The notes below the pieces were generated by a model. The model ran no database searches. It saw nothing but the letters and a program-made list of their open reading frames with translations, and was not told the origin of the DNA. Shown one piece after another: positions 17,121 to 26,698 of a stretch of DNA of 64,000 nt. The position numbers and the translations under genes were made by a program. The stretch is taken from assembly GCF_000621805.1 (NCBI RefSeq), contig NZ_JHXH01000004.1, positions 62,001 to 126,000 of the forward strand, given 5' to 3'. Each line of letters begins with the position of its first letter. Position 1 is the first letter of the stretch. This stretch comes from Ruminococcus sp. FC2018 (GTDB lineage Bacteria; Bacillota; Clostridia; Oscillospirales; Ruminococcaceae).

Positions 17121-18248
17121 CTATTCTGTTTTCTCGCTCTGGGTCTCCGACTTGGAAGACTCCTCGTCAGGCGGCGTAACACTTACACCTATGTCGGCAC
17201 ATATAAATACCCTGCCGCCGCCGTTTCCGGTTATCTCATAGCCCATATCAGATTTGGAAGTCTCCGGGGTGGGTATTGTCGTAGTGGAGTTTTCCTTATC
17301 AAGCTCTGCGCTGTATATCATTCTTTGTTTGCCGTCTGATGTGGTTATCACAAGGGGCTGTTCATATGTATACTTGCTGAGAAAGTCGTAAAGCTCCTCC
17401 AGCACCAGGTCGTTGTCGTGCATCACCTTGGCATAAGCCTGCCCCACATAGCGATAGTGGTTTTTCTTGCCCTCCACACCGGTCACGCTCAGCTTTTCAG
17501 CAGGGTATCTCAGCACAAAGCCGTACTTCCAGCAATTTTCATTTATCCATGCATATTTGCCTTCTCCGGTGAACTCCGGATAAGTTCCCTTATCCATTTC
17601 GTAAAGCTGAAGATCCACCGCAAGTCCCGTGAGATGCTCAAAGCACCCTGCGGATGACGGGGTATTCCCACTTTCAGTCTTCTCCTGGGCTTCTTTGGGT
17701 TCTTCTTTTGCCTTATCGTCCTGTGTCTGCTGAGCAGGGATATCATATTGCGTCTTGTAGACCTTTCCGTCCAGCAGGTAAGATGAGTTGGTGACCATTA
17801 TGGTGCGAAGCGAGGTAGCCGCAGCAAAATCACTTATCATCGAGTTCAGGTGGGCAAACATATCTTTATTGCCCGAAACATTCATACTGCTGGTGGTCAT
17901 CACCTGTTCGCCCTTTGCGTTGAACAGATACGAATAAATAGGAACAAGGTCCTGGGCATTTGCGGTATAGGAATGGACCTTGTTATCCAGCACAAGAAAA
18001 CCTGTATTATTCACCTTGTCATTTTCAAATTTTTCATACTTGGTCTCATAGCTTTTCTTTTCCGCAGCGGAAGATGTGCCGCTTTCAGAGGAACTTGACG
18101 AGTTATCTGCACTTGCGGTTTTTTCCACCGGGTGGGTTGTCAAAGCAAGGAAAAAGATCAAAAGCGCAGCAAGTGTCAAGCCTGTTCTTCTGCACAAAGT
18201 CCTTGTCCAACGTATCTTTTTATACTTTTCTTTCAGCTTTTCAAGCAT
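17121..18248 (-). CDS. VanY-like D-alanyl-D-alanine carboxypeptidase (M15 family), membrane-anchored
   Basis: A 375-residue protein with a basic N-terminus and one membrane anchor (LTLAALLIFFLALTT, about residues 27-41), then a Ser-rich linker. The catalytic domain has CFEHLTGLAVDLQLY, matching the zinc site SxHxxGxAxD except that the usual Ser/Arg position is Cys-Phe. KKNHYRYVGQAYAKVM corresponds to the ExxWHFRYVG block, with the tryptophan lost. Trimming of peptidoglycan stem peptides outside the membrane is the likely role. The changed metal-site neighbours make activity less certain. The ATG at 18248 is chosen over a GTG that abuts the ribosome site. Confidence 0.78.
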   Translation of the reverse strand: MLEKLKEKYKKIRWTRTLCRRTGLTLAALLIFFLALTTHPVEKTASADNSSSSSESGTSSAAEKKSYETKYEKFENDKVNNTGFLVLDNKVHSYTANAQDLVPIYSYLFNAKGEQVMTTSSMNVSGNKDMFAHLNSMISDFAAATSLRTIMVTNSSYLLDGKVYKTQYDIPAQQTQDDKAKEEPKEAQEKTESGNTPSSAGCFEHLTGLAVDLQLYEMDKGTYPEFTGEGKYAWINENCWKYGFVLRYPAEKLSVTGVEGKKNHYRYVGQAYAKVMHDNDLVLEELYDFLSKYTYEQPLVITTSDGKQRMIYSAELDKENSTTTIPTPETSKSDMGYEITGNGGGRVFICADIGVSVTPPDEESSKSETQSEKTE

Positions 18249-18405
18249 TTGAAGCACCGCCTTTCGGAAAAGAGATACAACTACAAGTACATTGTATCAC
18301 ATTATACAACGATAGTACACAACTTTTTGGGGGAATGCCAAACTTTTGTATACTTTAACAAATAGATCATCACAGGATTGTGCAATAATGCAAGCACAGA
18401 GGCGG

Positions 18406-18434
18406 TTGAAAAAGCGCACAGAATATGTTATCAT
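18406..18434 (+). promoter_or_regulatory. Promoter of dprA
   Basis: TTGAAA (18406-18411), 17 bp, TATCAT (18429-18434). Confidence 0.6.
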
Positions 18435-18469
18435 CAATATATGAAAAAACCGGGAAGGAGGCAGGGAAA

Positions 18470-19294
18470 ATGGCGGACAGCCTGATAAAATGGATAGAAT
18501 GTTCCTTAGCATTTCGTGGCAAAGAACAGCTTTTCAGGGAGCTTTTTGAAAAACATTCAAGCCCGGAAAAAGCTTTGGATCACGCCCATCAGTCAAAGCT
18601 GCCTCTTGGGAAGGTCAGCGTGGGAACAGCAGAAAGTATACTGGATAACTGCCGCAAAAGCGGTGTAAAGATAATAACTTTGAAGGACATTTCCTACCTC
18701 CGCAGCTTTGGTGCTGTGCCTGCGCCGATAGTTTTATACGTCAAAGGCGACCCTGACACGCTTTTATCAAGTGATGCTGTGGGAATAATCGGTGCAAGGC
18801 ACCCAAGCGACTATTCTGTGAAAATATGCAGCAGATTTTCAAGCGAGCTTGCCCGCAGCGGCAGGGTGATAATCAGCGGATTTGCCTCAGGCATAGACAG
18901 ATGTGCTCATCTGAGCTGTATCCGTTCAGGTTCCCGTACAGTTGCAGTCCTTGGCTGCGGAATAGGCTGCGATTATCCTTACGGCAGCCTTGAAATACAA
19001 AAAGAGATCGCCGCATCGGGTGCAGTGATCTCGGAGTATCCGCCGTATTCAGAGCCTGTTCGCAGCAATTTTACACAGCGCAACAGGCTTATCGCAGCGC
19101 TGAGTTCAAAGCTTCTTGTGGTGGAAGCTTCGGCAAAAAGCGGCTGTCTCAACACAGTTTCCCATGCTCTTACAGCAGGCACGGATGTTTTCGTTATCCC
19201 GCCCTATCAGACGGACAGTGAAAGATACCGTGGTCAGACAGAGCTTATCCGTGAGGGTGCTCAGATAGCCTTTGAGCCTTCCGATCTGCTTTAA
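18470..19294 (+). CDS. dprA: DNA-processing protein DprA (Smf)
   Basis: Loads RecA on single-stranded DNA taken up in transformation. The 274 residues cover a short N-terminal region and the Rossmann-like core: GARHPSDYS, SGFASGIDRCAH, TVAVLGCGIGCDYP, FTQRNRLIAALSSKLLVVEA and KSGCLNTVSHAL are all conserved. The C-terminal winged-helix domain of longer DprA proteins is absent. The ATG at 18470 follows GGAGG; an earlier in-frame ATG overlaps the promoter. Its stop overlaps that of the convergent glgB by 3 bases. Confidence 0.92.
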   Translation: MADSLIKWIECSLAFRGKEQLFRELFEKHSSPEKALDHAHQSKLPLGKVSVGTAESILDNCRKSGVKIITLKDISYLRSFGAVPAPIVLYVKGDPDTLLSSDAVGIIGARHPSDYSVKICSRFSSELARSGRVIISGFASGIDRCAHLSCIRSGSRTVAVLGCGIGCDYPYGSLEIQKEIAASGAVISEYPPYSEPVRSNFTQRNRLIAALSSKLLVVEASAKSGCLNTVSHALTAGTDVFVIPPYQTDSERYRGQTELIREGAQIAFEPSDLL

Positions 19295-21087
19295 CCCTTT
19301 TTCCTCAGCATTACTGCGGACATTGGTGCAAGGCAGATATTCAGCTTATATCCGTTTGCGATACAGTGCTCGTTGAGACAGTTTGAACCGCTGTATATAT
19401 CACGGTCAGAGTTGAGCATTTCCTCGTACTCCCCGTTCATATGCACATTAAGCACATAGTTCTGTCTGCTTGCAGAGAAATTGAAAACGCAGTATATAAG
19501 ATGTCCCTCAAGGTCATTTCGCTGGAATGCGAAAATACATCTTCCACGGTTGTCAGCATCCACCCAGCGGAAGGATGCGGCATTGTAATCGTATTTATAA
19601 AGTGCAGGCTCGGTCAGGTAGATCTGATTGAGCCTTTTTATATACCGGTGCAGGGAATCGTGAGCGGGGTACGAAAGAATGTTCCAGCCAAGCTCCTTTT
19701 CCTCACGCCACTCCATATATTCTCCGATCTCATTTCCCATAAAGTTAAGCTTTTTCCCCGGGTGTGTCATCTGCCACATATAAAGCGCCCTTATGGTTGC
19801 CATTTGGTCCTCCTGGGATCCGAACGCTTTGTCAAGCATTGTTTTTTTGCCGTGGACCACCTCGTCATGGGAATAAGGGAGCATATACAGATTGCTGTAA
19901 AAATAGCTCATGGAAAAGGTCATTTTGTGGTGATGCTTCGGTCTCTGGACAGGTGGTGTTTTGATATAGTTTATGGTATCATTCATAAAGCCCAGGTCCC
20001 ATTTGTAATCAAAGCCGAGACCGCCGAACTCCACCGGTGCGGTGACCTTTTCATAGCCTGTGGAGTCCTCCGCAAAGAACATAACATCCGGGTGAAGTCT
20101 TTGCATTGTGTAGTTGGTATCACGCACGAACCACAGTCCGCTGTCGTTGTACGGCATATCCTGCCTGCCCTGCTGGTATATAAGATTTGCCACAGCATCG
20201 TACCGTATGCCGTCAACGTGATATTTATCTATCCAGAAATTTACCGCCGACTTCATAAAGCTGAGCACATGGGGCTTTGAGTAGTCAAAAAGTGCAGTGT
20301 TCCACTCACTGTAACGCTTCATCGGGTCTTGGCTTTCAAAAACATATCCCCCGTCATACATATGCAGGGCAAAAAAGTCCCTTGCAAAGTGTACGGGGAC
20401 AAAGTCCAGAACAACACCGATGCCCTGTGTGTGACAGCGGTCGATAAAGTATTTCAGACCGTTGGGTTCGCCGTATCTTGATGTGGCGGAAAAATAGCCT
20501 GTTGCCTGATACCCCCACGAGCCGTCAAAAGGATGCTCTGTCAGAGGCAGCAGCTCAATATGGGTATACCCCATATCCTTCACGTAGCCGATAAGCATAT
20601 CCGCCAGCTCATAGTAAGAATAAAACCTCTGTGCGTCCTGCATTCCCTCTTTTATTTTCCAGCTGCCAAAGTGTACCTCATATATATTCACGGGACGCTC
20701 GTAGCTTTTATCACGCCGGCTCATCCAGCTTTCATCGTTCCAGTTAAAATTGTCCATATCATAGACTATGGAGGCATTCTTAGGGCGAAGCTCGCTGTAA
20801 AAGGCAAAGGGGTCCGAGCGGTAATGCTGTTCAAGGGTCTTGGTGGTGATAACATACTGATAGATATCCCCCTGCTTTGCCCCTTGGCAAAAGGCGGTCC
20901 ACACTCCCCTGTCATCACGCTGCATATCGTAAAAACTACCGTTGAGCATCAGTCTGACATTTTCGGCGTTGGGGGCAAAGGTGGCAAAATGCACACCCCC
21001 GTCACACAGGTGAGCACCCATATATTCGTAAGCATCATAGCTCAAGCCGTTTAAAAAGCCGCTCACTCTGCTAAAGTCAAAGCCCAA
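19291..21087 (-). CDS. glgB: 1,4-alpha-glucan branching enzyme
   Basis: Creates alpha-1,6 branches in glycogen (GH13). The 598 residues include a single N-terminal CBM48-type domain (YMGAHLCDGGVHFATFAPNA at about 22-41) and the TIM barrel. GIRYDAVANLIY holds the nucleophile aspartate, FFAEDSTG the acid/base glutamate, and YSHDEVVHGKKTM the third acidic residue. It lacks the extra N1 domain of longer GlgB. The start is TTG at 21087, directly after a TAG in frame, with AAAGGA 9 bases upstream. It is coupled to the yfhO-like stop 4 bp away. No other glg gene is present. Confidence 0.93.
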   Translation of the reverse strand: MGFDFSRVSGFLNGLSYDAYEYMGAHLCDGGVHFATFAPNAENVRLMLNGSFYDMQRDDRGVWTAFCQGAKQGDIYQYVITTKTLEQHYRSDPFAFYSELRPKNASIVYDMDNFNWNDESWMSRRDKSYERPVNIYEVHFGSWKIKEGMQDAQRFYSYYELADMLIGYVKDMGYTHIELLPLTEHPFDGSWGYQATGYFSATSRYGEPNGLKYFIDRCHTQGIGVVLDFVPVHFARDFFALHMYDGGYVFESQDPMKRYSEWNTALFDYSKPHVLSFMKSAVNFWIDKYHVDGIRYDAVANLIYQQGRQDMPYNDSGLWFVRDTNYTMQRLHPDVMFFAEDSTGYEKVTAPVEFGGLGFDYKWDLGFMNDTINYIKTPPVQRPKHHHKMTFSMSYFYSNLYMLPYSHDEVVHGKKTMLDKAFGSQEDQMATIRALYMWQMTHPGKKLNFMGNEIGEYMEWREEKELGWNILSYPAHDSLHRYIKRLNQIYLTEPALYKYDYNAASFRWVDADNRGRCIFAFQRNDLEGHLIYCVFNFSASRQNYVLNVHMNGEYEEMLNSDRDIYSGSNCLNEHCIANGYKLNICLAPMSAVMLRKKG

Positions 21088-21090
21088 CTA

Positions 21091-23664
21091 TCACACATCC
21101 TTTTCGGTAGTTTTGTTCTTCCTCTTATTGCTTAAAAGCTCGACAGTGATAAGCACTCCCAGCACAGCCACGCCTGATGCGGACATAAGAAGTCCTGCAT
21201 TTTTAAGGGGAGCGGTAAAGGTTATTCTGATATCGTGGTGACCTTTTGTAATGGCAAAGCCCACAAAGGCGGTGTCCACACATTCAACTTCCGTTTTTTC
21301 TCCGTCAACATAAGCGGTAAAGCCCCGGGCGTAAGGAACAGAGAGCTTGAAATATCCGTCATTTGAAACGTCGATGCTTCCCTCTATATTATCGCCCTTG
21401 GTCTTTTGCTTGTCAAACACGAACTCGTCCACCTGCATAAGCTCGCTTATATCCATAACATAGCACTTTATGTTTTTGATATCGTAGTTGCCACTCATAA
21501 GTTTCAATTTAAGGGTATCAATATCCTTTCCGTCTGTTGAGGACACAACGAATTTAAAGGTCGTATTATTGTTATAGTATTTCCAGCTGGGATCGGTAAG
21601 GTTATTCTTTATGCCGTTTATAAATATCTTTGCATCATCTGAGGAAAGCCCCTTGCCGGACATATCATTGTCCATATCCATAGTTACCAGCAAAAGCTTA
21701 TCTCCGCTCACCTTCCGGGGAAGATCAATTACAAACTCGTCTGTCTTTTCCAGCCTTATCTCGTAGCCGTCACCGGATCTGCTGATACCTGTTCTGCTGG
21801 GCAGCTCAAAGGACGGGAACGAACTTATCATATTACACTCATAGCTGTCCTTACCTCCTTGCGCAACAACGATATTGTTCATAAGGGCGCAAAGGGATTG
21901 GGGATAATCCATATCAAGCAACGCCTTTTCATTGAGTGTGGCAGAGGTGCTGTATCCTATGGGGAAGACTTTGTCACACTTGTAAAGTGATAGCTCCCCT
22001 GACTGTTTTATCTTCTTATATTCATGGGAAGGAAGTGCCTTGTCATCGTTTGTTATCAGGTATTTCTGTCCCATATAGATCTGATAGAGCAGACTCTGTG
22101 ACTGGGTCGTGAAGGCAGGATTCCTGAACTCATTTTCGTTATATATGTGTGTAAAGTAAAAGTCGTTGTACTTTCTGTTATGCAAAGAGGAATAGATATT
22201 GCTTACAAGATAATCGTTGTTGTAGACATAATTCACCGTATCACTGCGGCTTATAAGGTTGGCAGTACGCACCTGTTTGTCATCCTGGCTTATGGTGTCG
22301 GTAAGGGCATACATATCCTGTGAGAACCAACTGTCAAGATCTTTGAGCTTAATAAGGGAATCGCTGCAGTTGACTATAACTCCTGCAAAGACCGCCACTG
22401 CCACCAGCCCGCCTCTTAAAATAATCTTCTTTTTCAGCTTAAAAAACAGCACGCCTATAACCAGCATAGCCCCAAGATCTGCCACCGCAGCCTTGACTAT
22501 CTGCTTGTTTACGCTGTTGTAATCTCCGCTTTCTCCGAAAACGGCAGCCAGGGCGATAATAACTGCTGTGACAGCAAGGCACCACTTGTAATTGAAGCTC
22601 TTGTCAGATATCTGCTCAAGAAGTCTTCCCACCAGCAGCAGACAAACAGGCACAAAGGGAATAAGCACCTTTGCGTCAACGTACAGTCCGCCGTTGATAA
22701 CAAGAAGAAATACAGGCAGTGACATAAGCACCAGCATGGTAATGCCCAGAAAGCGTGTGTGCTTTTTGTTTTTGGAGATCACCGCATTCAATATGGCGAT
22801 CAGGGCAACAATAGTCAGCCCCATTCCGTAGCTGTCATAGCAGAAAAAGCCGATATTTGCCTTGGGGATAAGACCTGACAGATCTATCTTGGTGTTTCCA
22901 GCGTCACGTCCGCTGAGCATACAATTCAGCGTGGGCACCAAAAGTATTCCCGCCATGAGAACCGCAGTTATTATCCTGCCCGCAAAGTGGGAGCCTTTTT
23001 TGAAAAAGTCCTTGAATGTAACCTTTTCCGTAGTCCGCAGATATTCGTACACCCCGTAGACCACAATAGCTGCCAGGGCAGCAACTCCGAAAAAGTAGCA
23101 GCACATGATGCACAGAAAAGTATAGATGACCAGGGAGAACTTGCGCCTGCCCTGAAAATAATCCTCGATCGCACCAAAGGCAAGGATAAGAAACGGCATA
23201 TAGCTGACAAACATAATATGTCTGTGGCTGTGCAGAGAATAGCCCGACGAAAACTCAAACATAACCGTGAGCACAAAGGCTGTTGCGGCACCGAATTTTC
23301 TGTTTACCCAGCGGTAGAAAAGGAATATGCTTATGCACATCCCCAGGACAGAGACGATCTGTATGTAAATATACATTGGAACAAAGGGGAAAAGGTAGGA
23401 AAGCAATATAACGGGAGAAAACAGTCCGTAATAGGACAGATTGTATATGTTTTCACCTGCTCCCAGATTTAAAAGAAAGCTGGGGAAAAGCTCACCGGAC
23501 TCATAAAAGGATCGTCTGAAGTTATCCGGGATAGCAAAGTGCTGTGCGCCCCAGTCCAGAGTCGAGCCGTATGCATAGGTGAATCTGGTTATACAAAGCA
23601 CCATTAACAGATACATTCCCATAAGAATGAGAATATGTATATAATTTTTCTTCTTAAGCTTCAT
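21091..23664 (-). CDS. YfhO-family polytopic membrane protein
   Basis: An 857-residue membrane protein. An N-terminal GT-C-like set of a dozen or so hydrophobic helices runs to about residue 440. A large extracellular domain follows (about 440-825), then one last helix (MSASGVAVLGVLITVELL) and a basic tail. The early loop DWGAQHFAIPDNFRRSF matches YfhO. YfhO proteins transfer sugars from lipid carriers to cell-wall polymers such as lipoteichoic acid. The acceptor here is unknown. It lies between a PIG-L deacetylase and glgB on one transcript. Confidence 0.85.
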   Translation of the reverse strand: MKLKKKNYIHILILMGMYLLMVLCITRFTYAYGSTLDWGAQHFAIPDNFRRSFYESGELFPSFLLNLGAGENIYNLSYYGLFSPVILLSYLFPFVPMYIYIQIVSVLGMCISIFLFYRWVNRKFGAATAFVLTVMFEFSSGYSLHSHRHIMFVSYMPFLILAFGAIEDYFQGRRKFSLVIYTFLCIMCCYFFGVAALAAIVVYGVYEYLRTTEKVTFKDFFKKGSHFAGRIITAVLMAGILLVPTLNCMLSGRDAGNTKIDLSGLIPKANIGFFCYDSYGMGLTIVALIAILNAVISKNKKHTRFLGITMLVLMSLPVFLLVINGGLYVDAKVLIPFVPVCLLLVGRLLEQISDKSFNYKWCLAVTAVIIALAAVFGESGDYNSVNKQIVKAAVADLGAMLVIGVLFFKLKKKIILRGGLVAVAVFAGVIVNCSDSLIKLKDLDSWFSQDMYALTDTISQDDKQVRTANLISRSDTVNYVYNNDYLVSNIYSSLHNRKYNDFYFTHIYNENEFRNPAFTTQSQSLLYQIYMGQKYLITNDDKALPSHEYKKIKQSGELSLYKCDKVFPIGYSTSATLNEKALLDMDYPQSLCALMNNIVVAQGGKDSYECNMISSFPSFELPSRTGISRSGDGYEIRLEKTDEFVIDLPRKVSGDKLLLVTMDMDNDMSGKGLSSDDAKIFINGIKNNLTDPSWKYYNNNTTFKFVVSSTDGKDIDTLKLKLMSGNYDIKNIKCYVMDISELMQVDEFVFDKQKTKGDNIEGSIDVSNDGYFKLSVPYARGFTAYVDGEKTEVECVDTAFVGFAITKGHHDIRITFTAPLKNAGLLMSASGVAVLGVLITVELLSNKRKNKTTEKDV

Positions 23665-23686
23665 ATCATTACCCCTGTTTCAAGGA

Positions 23687-24466
23687 TCATTTTCTGTAAG
23701 TTGGGTTTTCACTGTACTGCTCATACTGTGTCCACATCTCATATGGTCCCATATGCCACAGTTTTTTCACCGTGTTCTCCTGGGACTCATACACCTTTAC
23801 AAGCTCGTCCTTATACTTAAAACGCTCCTGGCTGACTTTAGTCATCTCGCTCTCATGATCGGGAAGTTTTTTCGGTGAGTAATAGGTCCCGAAATTGTAA
23901 AGAGGCTGGGTCATGGACAGTCTGTCATATATCTCGGTAACAATGGTGTGAGAATACTTATGATGCTGATGTCCGTACTCCCCTGCCTTGTTGTGGGTAA
24001 CAATAAGCTCCCACTTCTTGCAGCTCATTATTCTTTCAAGGTCGTTTTTTATCTTGTCCCAGACATAGGTCCACTCATCACGCTCGCCAAGCACCTTGTC
24101 GGGATATTCAAGAATGATACCGCTGTTGCCTGACTTTTCAAGCATTTTTTCAAACTCCGGTCTTCTGGTGTCGTTTCTTCCGTTGGTTATGCACACAACG
24201 TAGTAATCACCGTCCATAAGGTGCGCTCCGCCCCAGATAACATCGTCGTCCGGGTGCGCTACCACCATAAGCTTTTTAGCCTTGGAGTTGTCCCTTATTT
24301 TCTGTATCTGTATATCCGTAAGAGGCTTGACATCATATGCCTTCTGCCTTGCAGACTTGCGCAAAAGACCATGTACAGTGTAAAATGCCAACGCTGCCGT
24401 CAATGCCACAGCCAACACAAGGCAAACAGTTGTCAATATTTTGTTTTTCTTTCCAAACAGCTTCAT
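23687..24466 (-). CDS. PIG-L (LmbE-like) family deacetylase, membrane-anchored
   Basis: A 259-residue zinc-dependent N-deacetylase. One N-terminal membrane helix (TVCLVLAVALTAALAFYTV) is followed by a catalytic domain with the zinc motif AHPDDDVIWGGAHL and the histidine-rich HNKAGEYGHQHHKYSH segment. Family members remove acetyl groups from GlcNAc-containing glycolipids or small thiols. The anchor puts this one outside the membrane, in line with its operon partner YfhO. The ATG at 24466 follows AGGAAT. It is the first gene of the operon. Confidence 0.87.
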   Translation of the reverse strand: MKLFGKKNKILTTVCLVLAVALTAALAFYTVHGLLRKSARQKAYDVKPLTDIQIQKIRDNSKAKKLMVVAHPDDDVIWGGAHLMDGDYYVVCITNGRNDTRRPEFEKMLEKSGNSGIILEYPDKVLGERDEWTYVWDKIKNDLERIMSCKKWELIVTHNKAGEYGHQHHKYSHTIVTEIYDRLSMTQPLYNFGTYYSPKKLPDHESEMTKVSQERFKYKDELVKVYESQENTVKKLWHMGPYEMWTQYEQYSENPTYRK

Positions 24467-24511
24467 TATATTCCATTCCTCATCTATATCGCAATTTAAA
24501 CATACACCATT

Positions 24512-24540
24512 ATTATATAACAAATACAGTCTTCTGTCAA
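24512..24540 (-). promoter_or_regulatory. Promoter of the PIG-L/YfhO/GlgB operon
   Basis: On the minus strand: TTGACA, 17 bp, TATAAT. Confidence 0.85.
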
Positions 24541-24592
24541 CGCTTGCCACCCCGGGGGATATATAAACAAAATGTTAAATTTCGTAAAAAGC

Positions 24593-24621
24593 TTGACAAG
24601 GCGGTCGGTGGTGGTTATAAT
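24593..24621 (+). promoter_or_regulatory. Promoter of the T-box-leuA unit
   Basis: TTGACA (24593-24598), 17 bp, TATAAT (24616-24621). Confidence 0.85.
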
Positions 24622-24664
24622 TATTGTATATTCTAAATATTGTATATTTTAAATGCTTTGATAG

Positions 24665-24895
24665 GAAGAAAAGCAGGTGCGTACTGCACAGAGAGCCAGC
24701 GGTCGGTGTAAGCCTGGCGTGTACGGTCTGTAATAGCTCATCCTTGAGCAGGAGCGGTGAAAATGTTTTGTTGTAGTCGCTTCCGGGGTTCCGCCGTTAA
24801 AAGGAAAGCACATTGTTTGGATGTGACTGAGGTGTACAGTGTGAGCTGTATGCGAATGAGAGTGGTAACACGGGTAATCTCGTCTCTCCTGTTTT
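24665..24895 (+). promoter_or_regulatory. T-box riboswitch upstream of leuA (leucine)
   Basis: The leader has the Stem I AGAGAGCC and GGTGTAAGCCTGG elements and the T-box itself, AGAGTGGTAACACGGG at 24860-24875, followed by CTCGTCTCTC. The most likely specifier is CTC at 24737-24739, followed by a purine, which reads leucine and fits leuA. Uncharged leucyl-tRNA should promote read-through. The specifier choice is inference. Confidence 0.88.
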
Positions 24896-24965
24896 CGGGG
24901 GAAGGCGATTTTTTATTTCCCCGTACAAACGATTTTAAATCACAAAAGAGAAAGGAATTGTTGGT

Positions 24966-26639
24966 ATGGAAAACTACAAGAAGTATTCGGTCGGTTATTT
25001 TCTGCCGCCGGAAAGATGTATGGAATGGACACAGAAGGATCATGTGGACAAGGCACCTGTATGGTGCTCGGTAGACCTGCGTGACGGAAACCAGGCACTT
25101 GTTATACCTATGAACCTGGAAGAAAAACTGGAGTTCTTCAAGCACCTTGTAAAGATAGGATTCAAGGAGATCGAGATCGGCTTTCCTGCTGCGTCGGAAA
25201 CAGAGTATGAGTTCTGCCGCACACTTATCGAGCAGGATCTGATACCCGATGACGTGACGATCCAGGTGCTCACACAGTCAAGAGAGCACATCATCAAAAA
25301 GACATTTGAAGCACTCAAGGGAGTTAAGAACGCTATCGTTCACCTTTACAACTCCACCTCCGTGGCTCAGAGAGAACAGGTGTTCAGAAAGAGCAAGGAG
25401 GAGATCATAAAGATCGCTACCGACGGAGCCGAGCTGCTCAACAAGTACAGAGAGATGTACAAAGGCGAGTCCAATTTCAGATTTGAGTACTCTCCCGAAA
25501 GCTTTACCGGCACTGAGATGGAGTTTGCAAGAGACATATGCAACGCTGTTATCGACATCTGGAAGCCTACGGCTGAGGACAAGGTGATAATCAACCTGCC
25601 TGTTACTGTTGAGGTGTCCATGCCTCACGTTTATGCACAGCAGATAGAGTATATGTGCAAGACTATGCACAACAGAGAAAACCTTATCGTTTCCCTGCAC
25701 CCGCATAACGATAGAGGCTGCGCAGTTGCTGACTGCGAAATGGGACTGCTGGCAGGCGGTGACAGAATAGAAGGTACCTGCTTCGGAAACGGTGAAAGAA
25801 CAGGCAACGCCGATATTGTTACCGTTGCAATGAATATGTTTTCACAGGGTATAGACCCTATGCTGGATTTCTCGGATATGCCTACTCTGGTCGAGCTTTA
25901 TGAAAGAGTAACAAGAATGTCCGTCAGCCCAAGAAGTCCATACTCCGGTGCACTGGTATTCGCTGCATTCTCAGGCTCTCATCAGGACGCTATCGCAAAG
26001 GGCATGAACTGGCGCAAGGAAAAAGGGATCGACGCATGGACCGTTCCTTATCTGCCTATCGACCCCCACGATGTGGGCAGAGAGTACGACGCAGACGTTA
26101 TCCGTATCAATTCCCAGTCGGGCAAGGGCGGTATCGGCTTTGTGCTCCAGACTCAGTTTGGCTACGACCTGCCCAAGAAGATGCGCGAGGACTTCGGCTA
26201 CAAGGTAAAGAGCGTTTCCGATCATCTGCACAAAGAGCTTAAACCTGATGAGGTCTACGAAATATTCAAGAAAGAGTACCTCAACAAAGCAACATTTGTC
26301 AACGCAACTCAGGAGCACTACACTCAGCTTGAAGGTGAGCGTATCCTGGCAAAGGTAACTGCATCTGTGGGCGGCGGCGAGGCAAAGATATACGAGGGCG
26401 AGGGCAACGGACGTCTTGACGCTGTGGCAAACGCTCTGCGTAAGGCTATCGGATTTGAGTTTGCACTTGAATCCTATCAGGAGCACGCTATCGAAAGAAA
26501 GACAAACTCCGAGGCTGTGTCCTACGTTTCCATATCAAAGGACGGTAAGACCTACTGGGGCGCAGGCAGACACTCAGACATCATCGTATCCTCGATAAGA
26601 GCTCTGCTTTCGGCTATCAACAACGCAAACGAACAGTAA
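24966..26639 (+). CDS. leuA: 2-isopropylmalate synthase (long, yeast-like type)
   Basis: First committed enzyme of leucine synthesis: acetyl-CoA plus 2-oxoisovalerate gives 2-isopropylmalate. The 557 residues are the long, yeast-like form. The HMGL-like barrel opens with WCSVDLRDGNQAL and has SLHPHNDRGCAVAD metal ligands and GTCFGNGERTGNADIV. The C-terminal regulatory domain (about 430-557) should bind leucine for feedback inhibition. It stands alone behind its T-box, without leuB, leuC or leuD. Confidence 0.96.
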   Translation: MENYKKYSVGYFLPPERCMEWTQKDHVDKAPVWCSVDLRDGNQALVIPMNLEEKLEFFKHLVKIGFKEIEIGFPAASETEYEFCRTLIEQDLIPDDVTIQVLTQSREHIIKKTFEALKGVKNAIVHLYNSTSVAQREQVFRKSKEEIIKIATDGAELLNKYREMYKGESNFRFEYSPESFTGTEMEFARDICNAVIDIWKPTAEDKVIINLPVTVEVSMPHVYAQQIEYMCKTMHNRENLIVSLHPHNDRGCAVADCEMGLLAGGDRIEGTCFGNGERTGNADIVTVAMNMFSQGIDPMLDFSDMPTLVELYERVTRMSVSPRSPYSGALVFAAFSGSHQDAIAKGMNWRKEKGIDAWTVPYLPIDPHDVGREYDADVIRINSQSGKGGIGFVLQTQFGYDLPKKMREDFGYKVKSVSDHLHKELKPDEVYEIFKKEYLNKATFVNATQEHYTQLEGERILAKVTASVGGGEAKIYEGEGNGRLDAVANALRKAIGFEFALESYQEHAIERKTNSEAVSYVSISKDGKTYWGAGRHSDIIVSSIRALLSAINNANEQ

Positions 26640-26660
26640 ATATCGCATATAACAAGAAAG

Positions 26661-26695
26661 GCTGCTGTACAAAAAAATGTACAGCAGCTCTTTTG
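26661..26695. terminator. Terminator of leuA, also usable by the convergent GNAT gene
   Basis: Stem GCTGCTGTACA / TGTACAGCAGC with an A6 loop, T-rich on the plus side. Confidence 0.85.
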
Positions 26696-26698
26696 TTT

